A stretch of DNA of 34,174 nucleotides from a virus (IMGVR_UViG_3300035181_000879:1-34174), one strand, 5' to 3'; positions 1 to 6,852 are shown, counted from the first letter of the stretch. The notes: generated by a model not told the origin, from the sequence alone. Program-made: numbers and translations.

Positions 1-127
1 GTAGAGGTGCTACGGCTCAAGCAGATTTCTTGGCTGGAAAGACATTAACATTGCCCTTATCATTAGGTCGCGCCCTAGCTGGTGCAGGTGCTGGTTCTGG
101 ATTGCCTACTTATGCACTTGGTGAAAA
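1..127. repeat. Direct terminal repeat, copy 1 (circular contig overlap)
   Basis: These 127 bases are identical to 34048-34174. The reading frame of the tail-fibre gene continues without a break when the two copies are merged, so the contig closes into a circle of 34,047 bp. A length of exactly 127 equals a common maximum k-mer of de Bruijn assemblers, so this is probably an assembly overlap of a circular or circularly permuted genome, not a packaged terminal repeat. P22-type headful packaging would give such a permuted genome. Confidence 0.95.
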
Positions 128-338
128 CGAAGGTGCGGCAACCTCTAGTGCATTAATAAACCATACTCATACGGTTGGAATTCCTACGGCATCATCAGTC
201 GGGGGTTCATCAGCAGCAATATCAGGGCCATTCATTCTTGGCGCAGCTACAACTTTAACAACAAGTACCGCAGGAACTGGGACATCATTTAGTCTGTTGC
301 AGCCCACATCATTTTTCAATGTGTTCATTAAATTATAA
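1..338 (+). CDS. Tail fibre protein with collar-like C-terminus, 3' part (continues from the window end)
   Basis: The reading frame is open from base 3 to the stop at 336-338 and is in frame with the gene starting at 32808 once the 127-bp overlap is removed, giving one protein of 525 residues. This part is rich in Gly, Ala, Ser and Thr. It ends in QPTSFFNVFIKL, close to the QP-x-SxxNxxIK ending of phage tail-collar and short tail-fibre proteins, and carries an INHTHTVG segment typical of collar C-termini. The apparent TTG start at 30 is only where the open frame begins. The next gene follows 9 bp later with an AAGGA-type site. It should be annotated as a single gene spanning the origin. Confidence 0.85.
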   Translation, partial: RGATAQADFLAGKTLTLPLSLGRALAGAGAGSGLPTYALGENEGAATSSALINHTHTVGIPTASSVGGSSAAISGPFILGAATTLTTSTAGTGTSFSLLQPTSFFNVFIKL

Positions 339-347
339 GGAATTAAA

Positions 348-650
348 ATGGCAGTACAATTAGTAATCGTTCCACCATTAGATCCAAACGCATACACAGG
401 CCCTACCCGTGTTATGGCAGGTGTTGCCCGAACAGGAACAGCAACATTAGACACCCTTTATGGCCCTAATGGCTCAGTAGAATTTGCACGCTGGTTATAT
501 ATTGGCGTGACCGGTAACATCTCTTATATGAAATGGGATGGTACGAATCAGACTCTTATTGGATTAGCTTCAGGTGTATGGCATCCTGTGTTTTCTATTA
601 AAGTGAACAGCTCAGGAACCACAGCGACTAATCTAGTTTGGGGAAGTTAG
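348..650 (+). CDS. Small tail-associated protein, spike-base-like
   Basis: A 100-residue protein starting at ATG 348 after an AAGGA-type site. The pattern ARWLYIGVTGNISYMKWDGT followed by FSIKVNSSGTTATNLVWG resembles the short phage spike base family (RCAP_Rcc01079-like), in which a YIG-x-x-GNI beta-hairpin is followed by a conserved SSGTTAT segment near the C-terminus. It has no signal peptide or membrane segment. It lies between two fibre genes in the same orientation, consistent with a structural or attachment role at the tail tip. The family call is from memory of the pattern and is moderate. Confidence 0.6.
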   Translation: MAVQLVIVPPLDPNAYTGPTRVMAGVARTGTATLDTLYGPNGSVEFARWLYIGVTGNISYMKWDGTNQTLIGLASGVWHPVFSIKVNSSGTTATNLVWGS

Positions 651-694
651 CTAACTTCAAATAGTAATATTACTAATTTAAAAAGGACTTTAAA

Positions 695-1516
695 ATGACT
701 ACAAGCTTAGGGCAAACAGTTTTAATGAATGATTTGACACCAGTTCGTGTTGTATCAACTGGCAATATAACCGCAACATATAGTAATGGCCAAACAAATA
801 ATGGTGTTGGGGCAACATTAGCTATTGCAGCTAGTTCTTTAACAGTTGATGGCATTGTTTTAGCAATTGGTGATAGATTGTTGCTAATAGGTCAAACATC
901 AGCATTGCAAAATGGTATTTATGTTGTTGCATCTATTGGCTCAACTGTAATATTGGTTCGCGCTTTTGATCAACAAAGTATTGAACAATTGAAAGGCGGT
1001 CAATTTGTATTTGTATCTGCGGGAACCGCTAATGCTGGTGAAACATTTGCATTGGTTGAGCCATTACCTCAAAGCATTGGTGTAGATTCATTTATCTACC
1101 TTCCATCAGGAACAATATCTACATCTGTTTCAATAACAGCCGCACAATTCAACGGCATGTACGCAGCTCCAATTTTATTAGTTCCATCTCCAGGATCTAA
1201 TAAGCTTCTTGTGCTTGACCGAATGGAATTAGTGCAGACTTATGGTTCTGCTGCATTTGCTGCTGGTGGTGTTGTTGCAGCTCAGTATGGTTCTACTGTA
1301 AATGGCGCGGGTCCTGCCGCATCAAATACAGAAGTAGCGGCTGATTTCTTTGTAACAGCAAGCAATACATACTTATTTAACAATGCTGTTGGTGCAAAAC
1401 CATTTTCGACTACTGCTAACCAAGGCATTTATTTAAGTAATATTACAGGCGCATTTACAACCGGTAATAGTACTTTTGTTGCTAAAGTACATTACTATAT
1501 CATTGCAACTGCGTAA
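695..1516 (+). CDS. Tail fibre protein with phage fibre repeat domain
   Basis: A 273-residue protein with a strong AAGGA site 8 bases before ATG 695. Residues about 16-137 show the widespread phage fibre module VRVVSTGNITATYSNG, then GVGATLAI, LTVDGIVLAIGDRLLLIGQT, QNGIYVVASIGSTVILVRA and a GTANAGETFAL segment. This module occurs in tail fibres and receptor-binding proteins of many tailed phages. Residues 140-273 form a separate C-terminal beta-rich region with no recognised motif, probably trimerising or receptor-binding (inference). It lies between small fibre-associated genes in one rightward unit. Confidence 0.75.
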   Translation: MTTSLGQTVLMNDLTPVRVVSTGNITATYSNGQTNNGVGATLAIAASSLTVDGIVLAIGDRLLLIGQTSALQNGIYVVASIGSTVILVRAFDQQSIEQLKGGQFVFVSAGTANAGETFALVEPLPQSIGVDSFIYLPSGTISTSVSITAAQFNGMYAAPILLVPSPGSNKLLVLDRMELVQTYGSAAFAAGGVVAAQYGSTVNGAGPAASNTEVAADFFVTASNTYLFNNAVGAKPFSTTANQGIYLSNITGAFTTGNSTFVAKVHYYIIATA

Positions 1517-1524
1517 GATATCTC

Positions 1525-1553
1525 ACCTAGTCTTTGCTTGGCATGGACTAGGT
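1525..1553 (+). terminator. Intergenic hairpin after the fibre gene, possible attenuator
   Basis: ACCTAGTC (1525-1532) pairs perfectly with GACTAGGT (1546-1553) across a 13-base loop, nine bases after the stop codon of the 695-1516 gene. It is followed by ATTATTTAAAA, not by a clean T-run, so it may be a weak terminator, an RNA-processing site or a 3'-end stabiliser in the late transcript. The ribosome binding site of the next gene lies 12 bases downstream. Confidence 0.5.
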
Positions 1554-1573
1554 ATTATTTAAAAGGATTTGTA

Positions 1574-1720
1574 ATGCAAGGTGCATACGGTGGATTGATA
1601 TGTATTTTAATGTATGGGGCTGTAGAAGCCGCTGCAGAAGAAGAGTATGCCATTCTTACAGAAGATAATATATTTATCTTAACAGAACTTTCTCAGGAAC
1701 TTTTCACCGAAACACCATAA
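1574..1720 (+). CDS. Small protein of unknown function in the fibre module
   Basis: A 48-residue protein. ATG 1574 is chosen because AAAAGGA lies 7 bases upstream; an upstream in-frame ATG at 1538 lies inside the intergenic hairpin and has no ribosome site. The N-terminal part (about 5-20) is mildly hydrophobic, GLICILMYGAVEAAA. The rest is acidic, with a repeated I-L-T-E pattern (AILTEDN and FILTELS). Tiny genes with an xILTEDxxxILTE pattern are often found between phage tail-fibre genes, but no function is known to me. The next gene starts 9 bp downstream. Confidence 0.6.
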   Translation: MQGAYGGLICILMYGAVEAAAEEEYAILTEDNIFILTELSQELFTETP

Positions 1721-1729
1721 GGATATGAC

Positions 1730-3502
1730 ATGTCGGGAATAAAAATTAGCGCATTACCAGTAGCCACGGTTGCCCAGTTAACCGATGTGTTCCCAGCAGT
1801 ACAAATACCGGGGCCCGTAACAAGGCAAGTGTCACTTCAGCAAGTAGCAACTCTTTTTAGCTCAAGTTCTGGTGTGACCAGTGTATCTGGAACAACAGAT
1901 CGCATTACATCAACTGGCGGTACGACTCCTGTCATTAATATTGCAAGCACCTACGTTGGTCAATCATCCATTACCACATTAGGCACCATTGCAACCGGTG
2001 TATGGAATGCAACCCCTATTGATTTGTCATTGTATGTCACAGGAAATCTACCTGTTGCCAATTTAAATAATGGCACGGGAGCTAGCTCGTCTACCTTCTG
2101 GCGGGGAGATGGTACATGGGCAGCACCTAGCGGAAGTGGTACGGTCAATTCAGGACTGATTAACCAAGTGGCTATTTATGCAGCAACTGGGACGGCTGTA
2201 TCAGGGCTTGCTACGGCAAACTCTGGTGTTCTGGTGACATCTGCTGGCGGCGTGCCTAGTATTAGTTCTACATTGCCAACAGGGCTGGCCTTAAGTACGC
2301 CCGCATCAATCACATTAACGAATGCCACAGGTTTACCCGTAGGCGGAATATCTGCAACCGGTACCCCCAGTGCATCGAATTACTTAAGAGGCGATGGCAC
2401 ATGGGCAACCAGTGCAACGGTAGTGCCTGCAGCCCTTACACAAGCCAATGATACCAATGTTACTTTAACGTTAGGCGGCACACCTGCCACAGCATTGTTG
2501 CAAGCTAGTAGTATTACCGCAGGCTGGACGGGGACGTTAGCAGGATCTAGGGGTGGGCTTGGTGCTTCCATTACCGCAAGCAATGGCGGAATTTATTATT
2601 CCACTGCTACTACGGGCGCATTATTAAACGGAACAGCTACGGCTAGACAGATGCTTCAGTCAGGCGCATCAACAACGCCTGCGTGGTCAACCACAACATG
2701 GCCGGCAACAACAACCGTTAACAGATTATTATTTAGTTCTGCTGCAAGCGTGATTGGTGAGGTAACGGTTGTTAACTCGGCAGGATTAACGACAACTGCG
2801 GGTGGCGTACCGACATGGGTGGCAGCAACGGGTACCGGTGCTCCGGTGTTTGCTACCTCGCCTACCATTACAACGCCTATTATTGCAACTATAAGAGATA
2901 CGGCTGGTCTAAGCATGCTAACTACAAGTGCCACAGCATCCGCCGTCAATAATGTGCAACTTAGTAATTCTGCAACAACACTGCCAGTTAATATAACGGC
3001 CGTTGGAACCGATGCAAATATAAATATGAATTTAATTTCCAAGGGTACCGGTGGAGTTGGAATTAAGGGCATTGCAGATGCGGGAAATGCTAGCACAGGT
3101 TATGTGGGCGAGTTTGTTAGTTCGGTGGTATTGATTGGAAGTGCGGTAGCTTTAACTACAGCGGTTACTGCAAACGTCACTAGTATTTCATTAACAGCTG
3201 GAGACTGGGATGTTTGGGGGGAGGTTTATTATACAGGTGCATCGTCCACCACCTACGCAGGACAATCTGCTTCAATAAATACAGTTTCAGCAACATTTCC
3301 AAGCACCCCGTCTGCATCGACATCAACCACAATTTCTGGATTTTCTGGCTCTTTTGTAACAACTGGAAGTCAGTTTATTACCGCGAATCCTTGCAGAATA
3401 AATGTATCGAGCACAACAACAGTTTACTTGCTTGCAAATGGAGCGTTTTCTGTTAGCACATGCTCTGCTTATGGGGTCATTAGGGCTAGACGTAAAAGAT
3501 AA
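1730..3502 (+). CDS. Large tail fibre / receptor-binding protein
   Basis: A 590-residue protein of low-complexity Thr, Ser, Gly and Ala beta-structure. The N-terminus ([20 protein letters not shown], residues 6-25) is a common attachment segment of phage fibres. Fibre-shaft signatures include [16 protein letters not shown] (82-97) and two copies of a W/L-RGDGTWA motif (125-131 and 220-226). Residues about 460-590 form a distinct C-terminal domain ([16 protein letters not shown], then [24 protein letters not shown]), like the jelly-roll heads of other fibres. It probably determines adsorption specificity. ATG 1730 follows an AAGGA site. Several long minus-strand open frames here are shadows of its biased codon use. 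Confidence 0.8.
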   Translation: MSGIKISALPVATVAQLTDVFPAVQIPGPVTRQVSLQQVATLFSSSSGVTSVSGTTDRITSTGGTTPVINIASTYVGQSSITTLGTIATGVWNATPIDLSLYVTGNLPVANLNNGTGASSSTFWRGDGTWAAPSGSGTVNSGLINQVAIYAATGTAVSGLATANSGVLVTSAGGVPSISSTLPTGLALSTPASITLTNATGLPVGGISATGTPSASNYLRGDGTWATSATVVPAALTQANDTNVTLTLGGTPATALLQASSITAGWTGTLAGSRGGLGASITASNGGIYYSTATTGALLNGTATARQMLQSGASTTPAWSTTTWPATTTVNRLLFSSAASVIGEVTVVNSAGLTTTAGGVPTWVAATGTGAPVFATSPTITTPIIATIRDTAGLSMLTTSATASAVNNVQLSNSATTLPVNITAVGTDANINMNLISKGTGGVGIKGIADAGNASTGYVGEFVSSVVLIGSAVALTTAVTANVTSISLTAGDWDVWGEVYYTGASSTTYAGQSASINTVSATFPSTPSASTSTTISGFSGSFVTTGSQFITANPCRINVSSTTTVYLLANGAFSVSTCSAYGVIRARRKR

Positions 3503-3521
3503 AAAAATAAAAGGAAGTAAC

Positions 3522-3986
3522 ATGACAGAAATGACAATAGTAGACGTAGTAAATATTTTATACCCCAACCAATTTACATTAGGGAATGTATCCTTTGGTG
3601 CAGAAACGCCAGATAATATTATTATTACCTCATGGAATGTACCTGATGTTGAGAAGCCCAGCGTTGAATCATTGGTAGCACAAATACCAGCGTTGCAATC
3701 AGATTTTAATTTAACATGCTTTAACCTGCAGGGAACGCCGCAATTAACAGTCTATATTGATAGTGTTGCGCAAAGTAGGCGTTATGACAATGCAGCTGTC
3801 TGTGCAAGCTATGTTAGTTCTACCGTGCCGTCATGGGCACTTGAGGCACGTACATTTATTGGTTGGCGTGATGCGCTATATATTTATGTTGCAGCCCAAT
3901 ATCAATTAATGGAAGCAGGTACTCGAACTGTGCCAACGTTTGCAGAGTTTCAGACTGAATTACCAGTGATTACATGGCCTAGCTAA
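3522..3986 (+). CDS. Fibre-associated protein, tail fibre assembly-like (DUF4376-like)
   Basis: A 154-residue protein. ATG 3522 is preferred over an upstream start because AAGGAAG lies 5 bases before it and 19 bp separate it from the fibre stop codon. Residues about 82-150 show the pattern SVAQSRRYDNAAVCASYV, then ALEARTFIGWRDALYIYV, then AGTRTVPTFAEFQTELP. This matches the C-terminal domain of many proteins encoded just after tail fibres. Such genes act in fibre assembly or as the last fibre component. It is the last gene of the rightward module and overlaps the converging WGR-like gene by 8 bp, with no terminator visible between them. Confidence 0.7.
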   Translation: MTEMTIVDVVNILYPNQFTLGNVSFGAETPDNIIITSWNVPDVEKPSVESLVAQIPALQSDFNLTCFNLQGTPQLTVYIDSVAQSRRYDNAAVCASYVSSTVPSWALEARTFIGWRDALYIYVAAQYQLMEAGTRTVPTFAEFQTELPVITWPS

Positions 3987-4215
3987 ATTGTGGCGCTATG
4001 AGTTCGTATCCACGACTCTTGCGTCGCTTCATCATATCATTAATATATTGTTGAACTTCTTCTTCAGTGCGCACTAGAAGGCTTTTATTGCCGCCACGGT
4101 TTGAATGGCAACCACCCCATTTGTATTTGAGTATGATGCTGTCTTTATCTTTTTTGATATTAATTGTGTAGTATCTTGATTTGGTATGATTAAGCCATTG
4201 ATAGGATTCAAACAT
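3979..4215 (-). CDS. Small WGR-like domain protein
   Basis: A 78-residue basic protein. ATG 4215 is chosen because it overlaps the stop codon of the upstream 40-residue gene (ATGTTTGA), indicating translational coupling; longer in-frame starts lack ribosome sites. Residues about 15-72 (YYTINI, LKYKWGGCHSNRGG, LLVRTEEEVQQYINDMMKRRKSRGYEL) follow the WGR-domain layout: short beta strands, a W-G-x motif, then a helix ending in K-x-x-GY. WGR domains in other proteins bind nucleic acid, often at DNA ends or nicks. DNA binding here is inference. It is the last gene of the leftward module. Confidence 0.45.
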   Translation of the reverse strand: MFESYQWLNHTKSRYYTINIKKDKDSIILKYKWGGCHSNRGGNKSLLVRTEEEVQQYINDMMKRRKSRGYELIAPQFS

Positions 4216-4330
4216 AATCGTACAACATTTCTTGGATTGCTTCATATTGTGCAAGCATGTGGTTTTCATCAATATATAATTTGGGATCGTTCACATCTAA
4301 TTCAGCACCGTCTATATCATAGAATCGCAT
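4208..4330 (-). CDS. Acidic 40-residue protein, coupled to the WGR-like gene
   Basis: An ATG at 4330 preceded by AGGATAAAAT gives a 40-residue acidic product starting MRFYDIDGAELDVNDPKLYI and ending QEMLYDYV. Its stop codon overlaps the start of the WGR-like gene by 8 bases in another frame, and the good ribosome site makes it a real coding candidate despite its size. No family is recognised. Its acidity next to a basic partner might suggest a regulator or DNA mimic, but there is no direct evidence. Confidence 0.6.
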   Translation of the reverse strand: MRFYDIDGAELDVNDPKLYIDENHMLAQYEAIQEMLYDYV

Positions 4331-4390
4331 ATTTTATCCTCGAAGTACAAAGGTTGTGCATATTACAAGAATGCGATCTCAGGTGCAAAT

Positions 4391-4573
4391 TTATTTTTTG
4401 TCATCATCAGAGTAAGGATAAGGATAAGGATAAGGAGGAAGAGGATACATTTTTACAAAATCTTCAAATGAATAATACTCAGCAGGATAGACAACAATCT
4501 TGTTTCCACACTTGTAACACATCTTTAATGTCTTCATGGGATACCAGTAGTGATGTTCACAAGATTTTTTCAT
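4391..4573 (-). CDS. Small Cys-containing protein with Pro-Tyr repeat tail
   Basis: A 60-residue protein starting 3 bases after the recombinase stop codon, with a GGA sequence 11 bases upstream inside the end of that gene. Residues 5-22 contain C5, H7, H8 and a CYKC pair (19-22), a possible zinc-binding knuckle. Residues 43-54 are a Pro-Tyr repeat (PLPPYPYPYPYS) encoded by a four-fold hexanucleotide repeat, followed by an acidic-basic tail SDDDKK. The repeat tract could change length by slippage. Function unknown. Confidence 0.6.
   Translation of the reverse strand: MKKSCEHHYWYPMKTLKMCYKCGNKIVVYPAEYYSFEDFVKMYPLPPYPYPYPYSDDDKK
4413..4436 (+). repeat. Tandem hexanucleotide repeat TAAGGA x4
   Basis: Four perfect head-to-tail copies of TAAGGA on the plus strand, which encode the Pro-Tyr dipeptide repeat of the minus-strand gene 4391-4573. 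The six-base unit keeps the reading frame, so copy-number change would only alter the tail length of the protein. Confidence 0.9.
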
Positions 4574-4576
4574 ATT

Positions 4577-5131
4577 TCAAGATTCCAGAATCTTGTATAT
4601 TGTTGCGCGTGATACATTTAATTTAAATGCAATTTGTCTAATACTAATGTTTTTATTTTTTAATTCTTTAGCCTCAAGAGAAAGTTTATTAGTAATTTTG
4701 GATGGTCTTCCGCAGTGTTTTCCTGAGCGTTTAGCGGCATCCAAACCTTCGCGCTGTCTAGCTCTAATCATGGTTCGCTCAAATTCTGCAAATGCACCCA
4801 TTATTTGTAAAGTTAGTGTATCCATTGGGTTTTTAGTGGCATTAAATGTAAGATTTTCTTTTATAAACTTTACTGACACACCTTTTTCAATCAATGTATT
4901 GATAATGCCTTGCAAGTCCAATAGATTTCTAGCTAATCTATCAATGCTATGAACAACCAGCATATCCCCTTCTCTTACATATTCCATACAAGCAACAAGA
5001 CTTTCACGGTCTTTAGTAGATCCACTCATAATGTCGACAAACTCCTTGTCTAATTTTATTCCAAATAACTGCCTATCTATACTTTGACCTTGAGATGAAA
5101 CCCTTATATATCCTACAATTTGACCACTCAT
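4577..5131 (-). CDS. Small serine recombinase (resolvase/invertase family)
   Basis: A 184-residue protein, the usual size of Tn3-type resolvases and Hin/Gin invertases. ATG 5131 is chosen because it overlaps the stop of the upstream membrane-protein gene (ATGA). The catalytic domain begins GYIRVSSQGQSIDRQ, with the nucleophile serine in the VSS motif. It continues with GDMLVVHSIDRLARN, which holds the conserved active-site arginines, and GAFAEFERTMIRARQREGL at the start of the long E helix. The C-terminus (about 135-184: GRPSKI, ISIRQIAFKLNVSRATIYKIL) is a Hin-type helix-turn-helix. It lacks the large C-terminal region of serine integrases, so it more likely resolves multimers or inverts DNA than integrates. 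It lies next to the tail-fibre module, as invertases often do. Confidence 0.92.
   Translation of the reverse strand: MSGQIVGYIRVSSQGQSIDRQLFGIKLDKEFVDIMSGSTKDRESLVACMEYVREGDMLVVHSIDRLARNLLDLQGIINTLIEKGVSVKFIKENLTFNATKNPMDTLTLQIMGAFAEFERTMIRARQREGLDAAKRSGKHCGRPSKITNKLSLEAKELKNKNISIRQIAFKLNVSRATIYKILES
4578..4595. repeat. Palindrome with 2-bp centre at the end of the recombinase gene
   Basis: CAAGATTC and GAATCTTG form perfect 8-bp arms around a 2-bp centre (CA on the plus strand). It overlaps the last codons of the recombinase and the ribosome site of the next gene. An inverted repeat with a 2-bp core is the geometry of serine-recombinase crossover sites. It could equally be a small RNA hairpin that tunes translation of the downstream gene. 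Confidence 0.5.
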
Positions 5132-5370
5132 GCTATATGCAAGTAATGAAGGATGGCAGGCAACCAAATAGATCCTAAAATAATACTAAACATTAACATA
5201 AATTTATTATCTAAATGTTTCAATCCAATATCTATTTTATTATCTAATCGCGATATCCCATTCTCTAATGAATCAAATCTTTTATCATTAATCTTAAATA
5301 ATTCTGAATGCAATCTTAATTGTATTTCATGCTCAATATAGCTTTCATCTGTTCTATTCAATATAGTCAT
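5128..5370 (-). CDS. Small coiled-coil membrane protein, copy A (paralogue of 12032-12184)
   Basis: An 80-residue protein with a strong AGGAGGG site before ATG 5370. Residues 11-27 read YIEHEIQLRLHSELFKI. Residues about 28-56 look like a coiled coil with LDN repeats (SRLDNKIDIGLKHLDNKF). Residues 57-76 are one membrane segment (FSIILGSIWLPAILHYL). Its ends match the 50-residue protein at 12032-12184. The topology resembles small phage holin, antiholin or hemolysin-XhlA-like proteins, but its place in the leftward module, far from the endolysin, leaves the role open. Its stop overlaps the recombinase start. Confidence 0.75.
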   Translation of the reverse strand: MTILNRTDESYIEHEIQLRLHSELFKINDKRFDSLENGISRLDNKIDIGLKHLDNKFMLMFSIILGSIWLPAILHYLHIA

Positions 5371-5701
5371 TTTACCCTCCTGTTGCCGTTTATTCTACCA
5401 CCTTTATTGGCAATGTAAATAAAGTACCGGTATTTAATTTATTACAGGGGTATTTTGGTGAAAATTTATAATTGTAACTCTGTGTACCTTTATGACATAC
5501 CAAGAAGGTGAGGGAATTCCACCCTCATTCACGTTTTGTTGCTGGCGTGTGTGCAAAGCTAATTAAGAGCGCGGCTCTCATCTGGCACGTTAGCTATAGC
5601 CTCTCAATCATCGGCTAGCATCCCGATTGAGTACTTTGGTACCGCAATTGCGGAACAATTTACCGCAATTGCGTTGACATTCACTCTTCAATCTCCGCTG
5701 G
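5371..5701. other. Gene-free 331-bp interval rich in inverted repeats
   Basis: No convincing coding frame lies here. Visible structures are TGAGGG/CCCTCA (5509-5527), AGAGC/GCTCT (5566-5578), CTCAATC/GATTGAG (5603-5631), and a crossing pair GTGC (5551) with GCAC (5585) plus GCTAA (5558) with TTAGC (5590) that could form a pseudoknot. Two copies of an operator-like palindrome lie at 5642-5673. It sits between the alpha-CTD gene and the membrane-protein/recombinase unit, so it should hold the promoter of that unit. It could also be the site of action of the recombinase or an origin. No clear -35/-10 pair was found. Confidence 0.6.
5642..5673. promoter_or_regulatory. Paired palindromic operator-like sites 21 bp apart
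   Basis: CCGCAATTGCGG (5642-5653) is a perfect 12-bp palindrome. The same TACCGCAATTGCG core recurs at 5661-5673, exactly 21 bp (two helical turns) further on. Identical palindromes on one face of the helix are typical of operators bound by two dimers. The binding protein is unknown; the recombinase, the RHH protein or a host factor are candidates. Confidence 0.6.
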
Positions 5702-6328
5702 TTAGGCGTTTTCTTTTCTGAGGCATGATTGACATTTGGAGTTATAGTCTTTGAATTTAGAATTAGAGTTTTTCCCAAGACTAAGATTTGCTCGCCCAAG
5801 AATTGTTTTTATTTCTACAAGAGACTTCTTTCCAAGGTTAGGAGTTTTGAGTAATTGGTGTTCACACCAGCACAGCAAATCACCTATGGTTTTTACTCCT
5901 TCCGTTTTCAAACAATTAACCGTTCTTGTTGATAGCCAATTATCGCGAGACCAGTTTTCAGACTCTATTTGAAAATCTGAAAGCAAGATGTCCTCTTGAG
6001 GAATTTTAGGGATGTATTTTTCTTTTAAAACCTTTACTGTTTTTTCATCAACAATATTATCAATATGCTTTTGAACCTTTCGTTCAACATTATAATCATC
6101 TACATATCTGCCAATAACGCTTAAAAATTCATTATTTATAAATGCCATCATTTTCTGTTCCATATCTGGCATTTTTATTTCATAAAACATTTTTCTAATA
6201 ATATTTTCAATTTTTGTTTCATTTATTTGCTCTAATATCATTTGATCTAAATTTCTATATAACTCTTCCTTATGTCTCATTAATATGGAAAATATCAACT
6301 GCTGGAACATAGACATTTCTTTGCTCAT
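5702..6328 (-). CDS. RNA polymerase alpha-CTD domain protein
   Basis: A 208-residue protein with an AAAGG site before ATG 6328. Residues about 130-185 match the C-terminal domain of the bacterial RNA polymerase alpha subunit: [20 protein letters not shown], then [20 protein letters not shown] and LSLG. The residues that in E. coli alpha contact UP-element DNA (R265, N268, C269, G296, K298, S299, E302) all have counterparts: R135, N138, C139, G166, K168, S169, E172. The alpha N-terminal assembly domain is absent. Residues 1-125 are a helical, charged region of no recognised family. A C-x-x-C pair lies near the C-terminus (199-202). It probably binds promoter DNA or host activators and so redirects host transcription (inference). 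Confidence 0.88.
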   Translation of the reverse strand: MSKEMSMFQQLIFSILMRHKEELYRNLDQMILEQINETKIENIIRKMFYEIKMPDMEQKMMAFINNEFLSVIGRYVDDYNVERKVQKHIDNIVDEKTVKVLKEKYIPKIPQEDILLSDFQIESENWSRDNWLSTRTVNCLKTEGVKTIGDLLCWCEHQLLKTPNLGKKSLVEIKTILGRANLSLGKNSNSKFKDYNSKCQSCLRKENA

Positions 6329-6355
6329 TGTTTATACCTTTACGACAATAGTAAT

Positions 6356-6604
6356 CTACTTGCTCTTTACCTTCTTTACCTTCTTTAGCTCGTCTCGCAA
6401 TGCTGTCTTATAAGGTCTGGTAATTCTAGTTTGCTTTTGAAAGTCCAAGCAATCCATGTAACCTGAGCTATAGAACCACAGCCCTATCTCTTGCATAGTA
6501 GGTTGACGCCCTTCAATGTTTTTTGAACACGCTATCATGGATTGTATAAATCCGGGGGATGTGGCTAGGTCAGATATTAACTGCTTACGTTCTATTGCAT
6601 TCAT
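6356..6604 (-). CDS. Hypothetical small protein
   Basis: An 82-residue protein with AAAGGATG before ATG 6604, 27 bp upstream of the alpha-CTD gene and probably in the same transcript. Residues 1-30 (MNAIERKQLISDLATSPGFI then QSMIACSKNI) look helical. The middle contains GLWFYSSGYMDCLDFQKQ, and the C-terminus is Lys-rich (DELKKVKKVKSK), suggesting nucleic-acid or acidic-partner contact. No family recognised. Confidence 0.65.
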   Translation of the reverse strand: MNAIERKQLISDLATSPGFIQSMIACSKNIEGRQPTMQEIGLWFYSSGYMDCLDFQKQTRITRPYKTALRDELKKVKKVKSK

Positions 6605-6614
6605 GTCGCATCCT

Positions 6615-6641
6615 TTGCGTTAAATAATTTTGTGCTAAACT
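6615..6641 (+). promoter_or_regulatory. Possible extended -10 promoter for the 6673 gene
   Basis: TTGCGT (6615-6620) and TGC-TAAACT (6633-6641) lie 15 bp apart, about 30 bases before the AAGGA site of the plus-strand gene at 6673. The block TTGTGCTA recurs before the endolysin gene (16675-16681), where it also precedes an AAGGATT site at similar distance, suggesting a shared promoter element. The spacer is short, so the call rests on the extended -10. Confidence 0.35.
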
Positions 6642-6672
6642 GTAGTTGAATTCCCAAATTAAGGATTTCATC

Positions 6673-6852
6673 ATGGAAAAGAAAATACACGAAACCCATA
6701 CTACTACATTGCGCGTTAACGCAGGATCTTGGCCTTATAGCTGCGGATTCTTTTGTCAACGATTAAGCACATCTGATGTGGTTGATCATACACGCACACC
6801 AAAACCTAAACCTGACAATCAGTCATCTACCAAAATGCCTGTATCAGGTTAA
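6673..6852 (+). CDS. Small plus-strand protein with FFCxRL motif
   Basis: A 59-residue product. ATG 6673 is chosen over an in-frame ATG at 6646 because AAGGA lies 7 bases before it. It is an isolated rightward gene inside the leftward module. Residues 26-32 read FFCQRLS, and the protein ends SSTKMPVSG. The minus-strand gene 7627-7806 has the same length, an FFCHRLN motif at the same place and a similar S-x-x-K-M ending, so the two may be diverged paralogues. Function unknown. Confidence 0.6.
   Translation: MEKKIHETHTTTLRVNAGSWPYSCGFFCQRLSTSDVVDHTRTPKPKPDNQSSTKMPVSG

Noticed and set aside
1-127. Physical direct terminal repeat of the virion genome
   Set aside because: The length of exactly 127 bp equals a standard assembler k-mer, and P22-type synteny predicts headful packaging; treated as a circular overlap instead.
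2656-3096. Minus-strand 146-residue open frame inside the large fibre gene
   Set aside because: No ribosome site; low-complexity Val/Pro/Ala composition that mirrors the Thr/Gly/Ala codons of the fibre on the other strand.
695-3986. Diversity-generating retroelement acting on the fibre genes
   Set aside because: No reverse transcriptase gene and no template/variable repeat pair were seen anywhere in the window.
4186-4626. Plus-strand 146-residue open frame opposite the recombinase unit
   Set aside because: It overlaps four minus-strand genes with better starts and overlaps; composition is rich in Cys, His and Gln without a motif.
4577-5131. Phage integrase of the large serine type
   Set aside because: Only 184 residues with a Hin-type C-terminal helix-turn-helix; the zinc ribbon and coiled coil of large serine integrases are missing.
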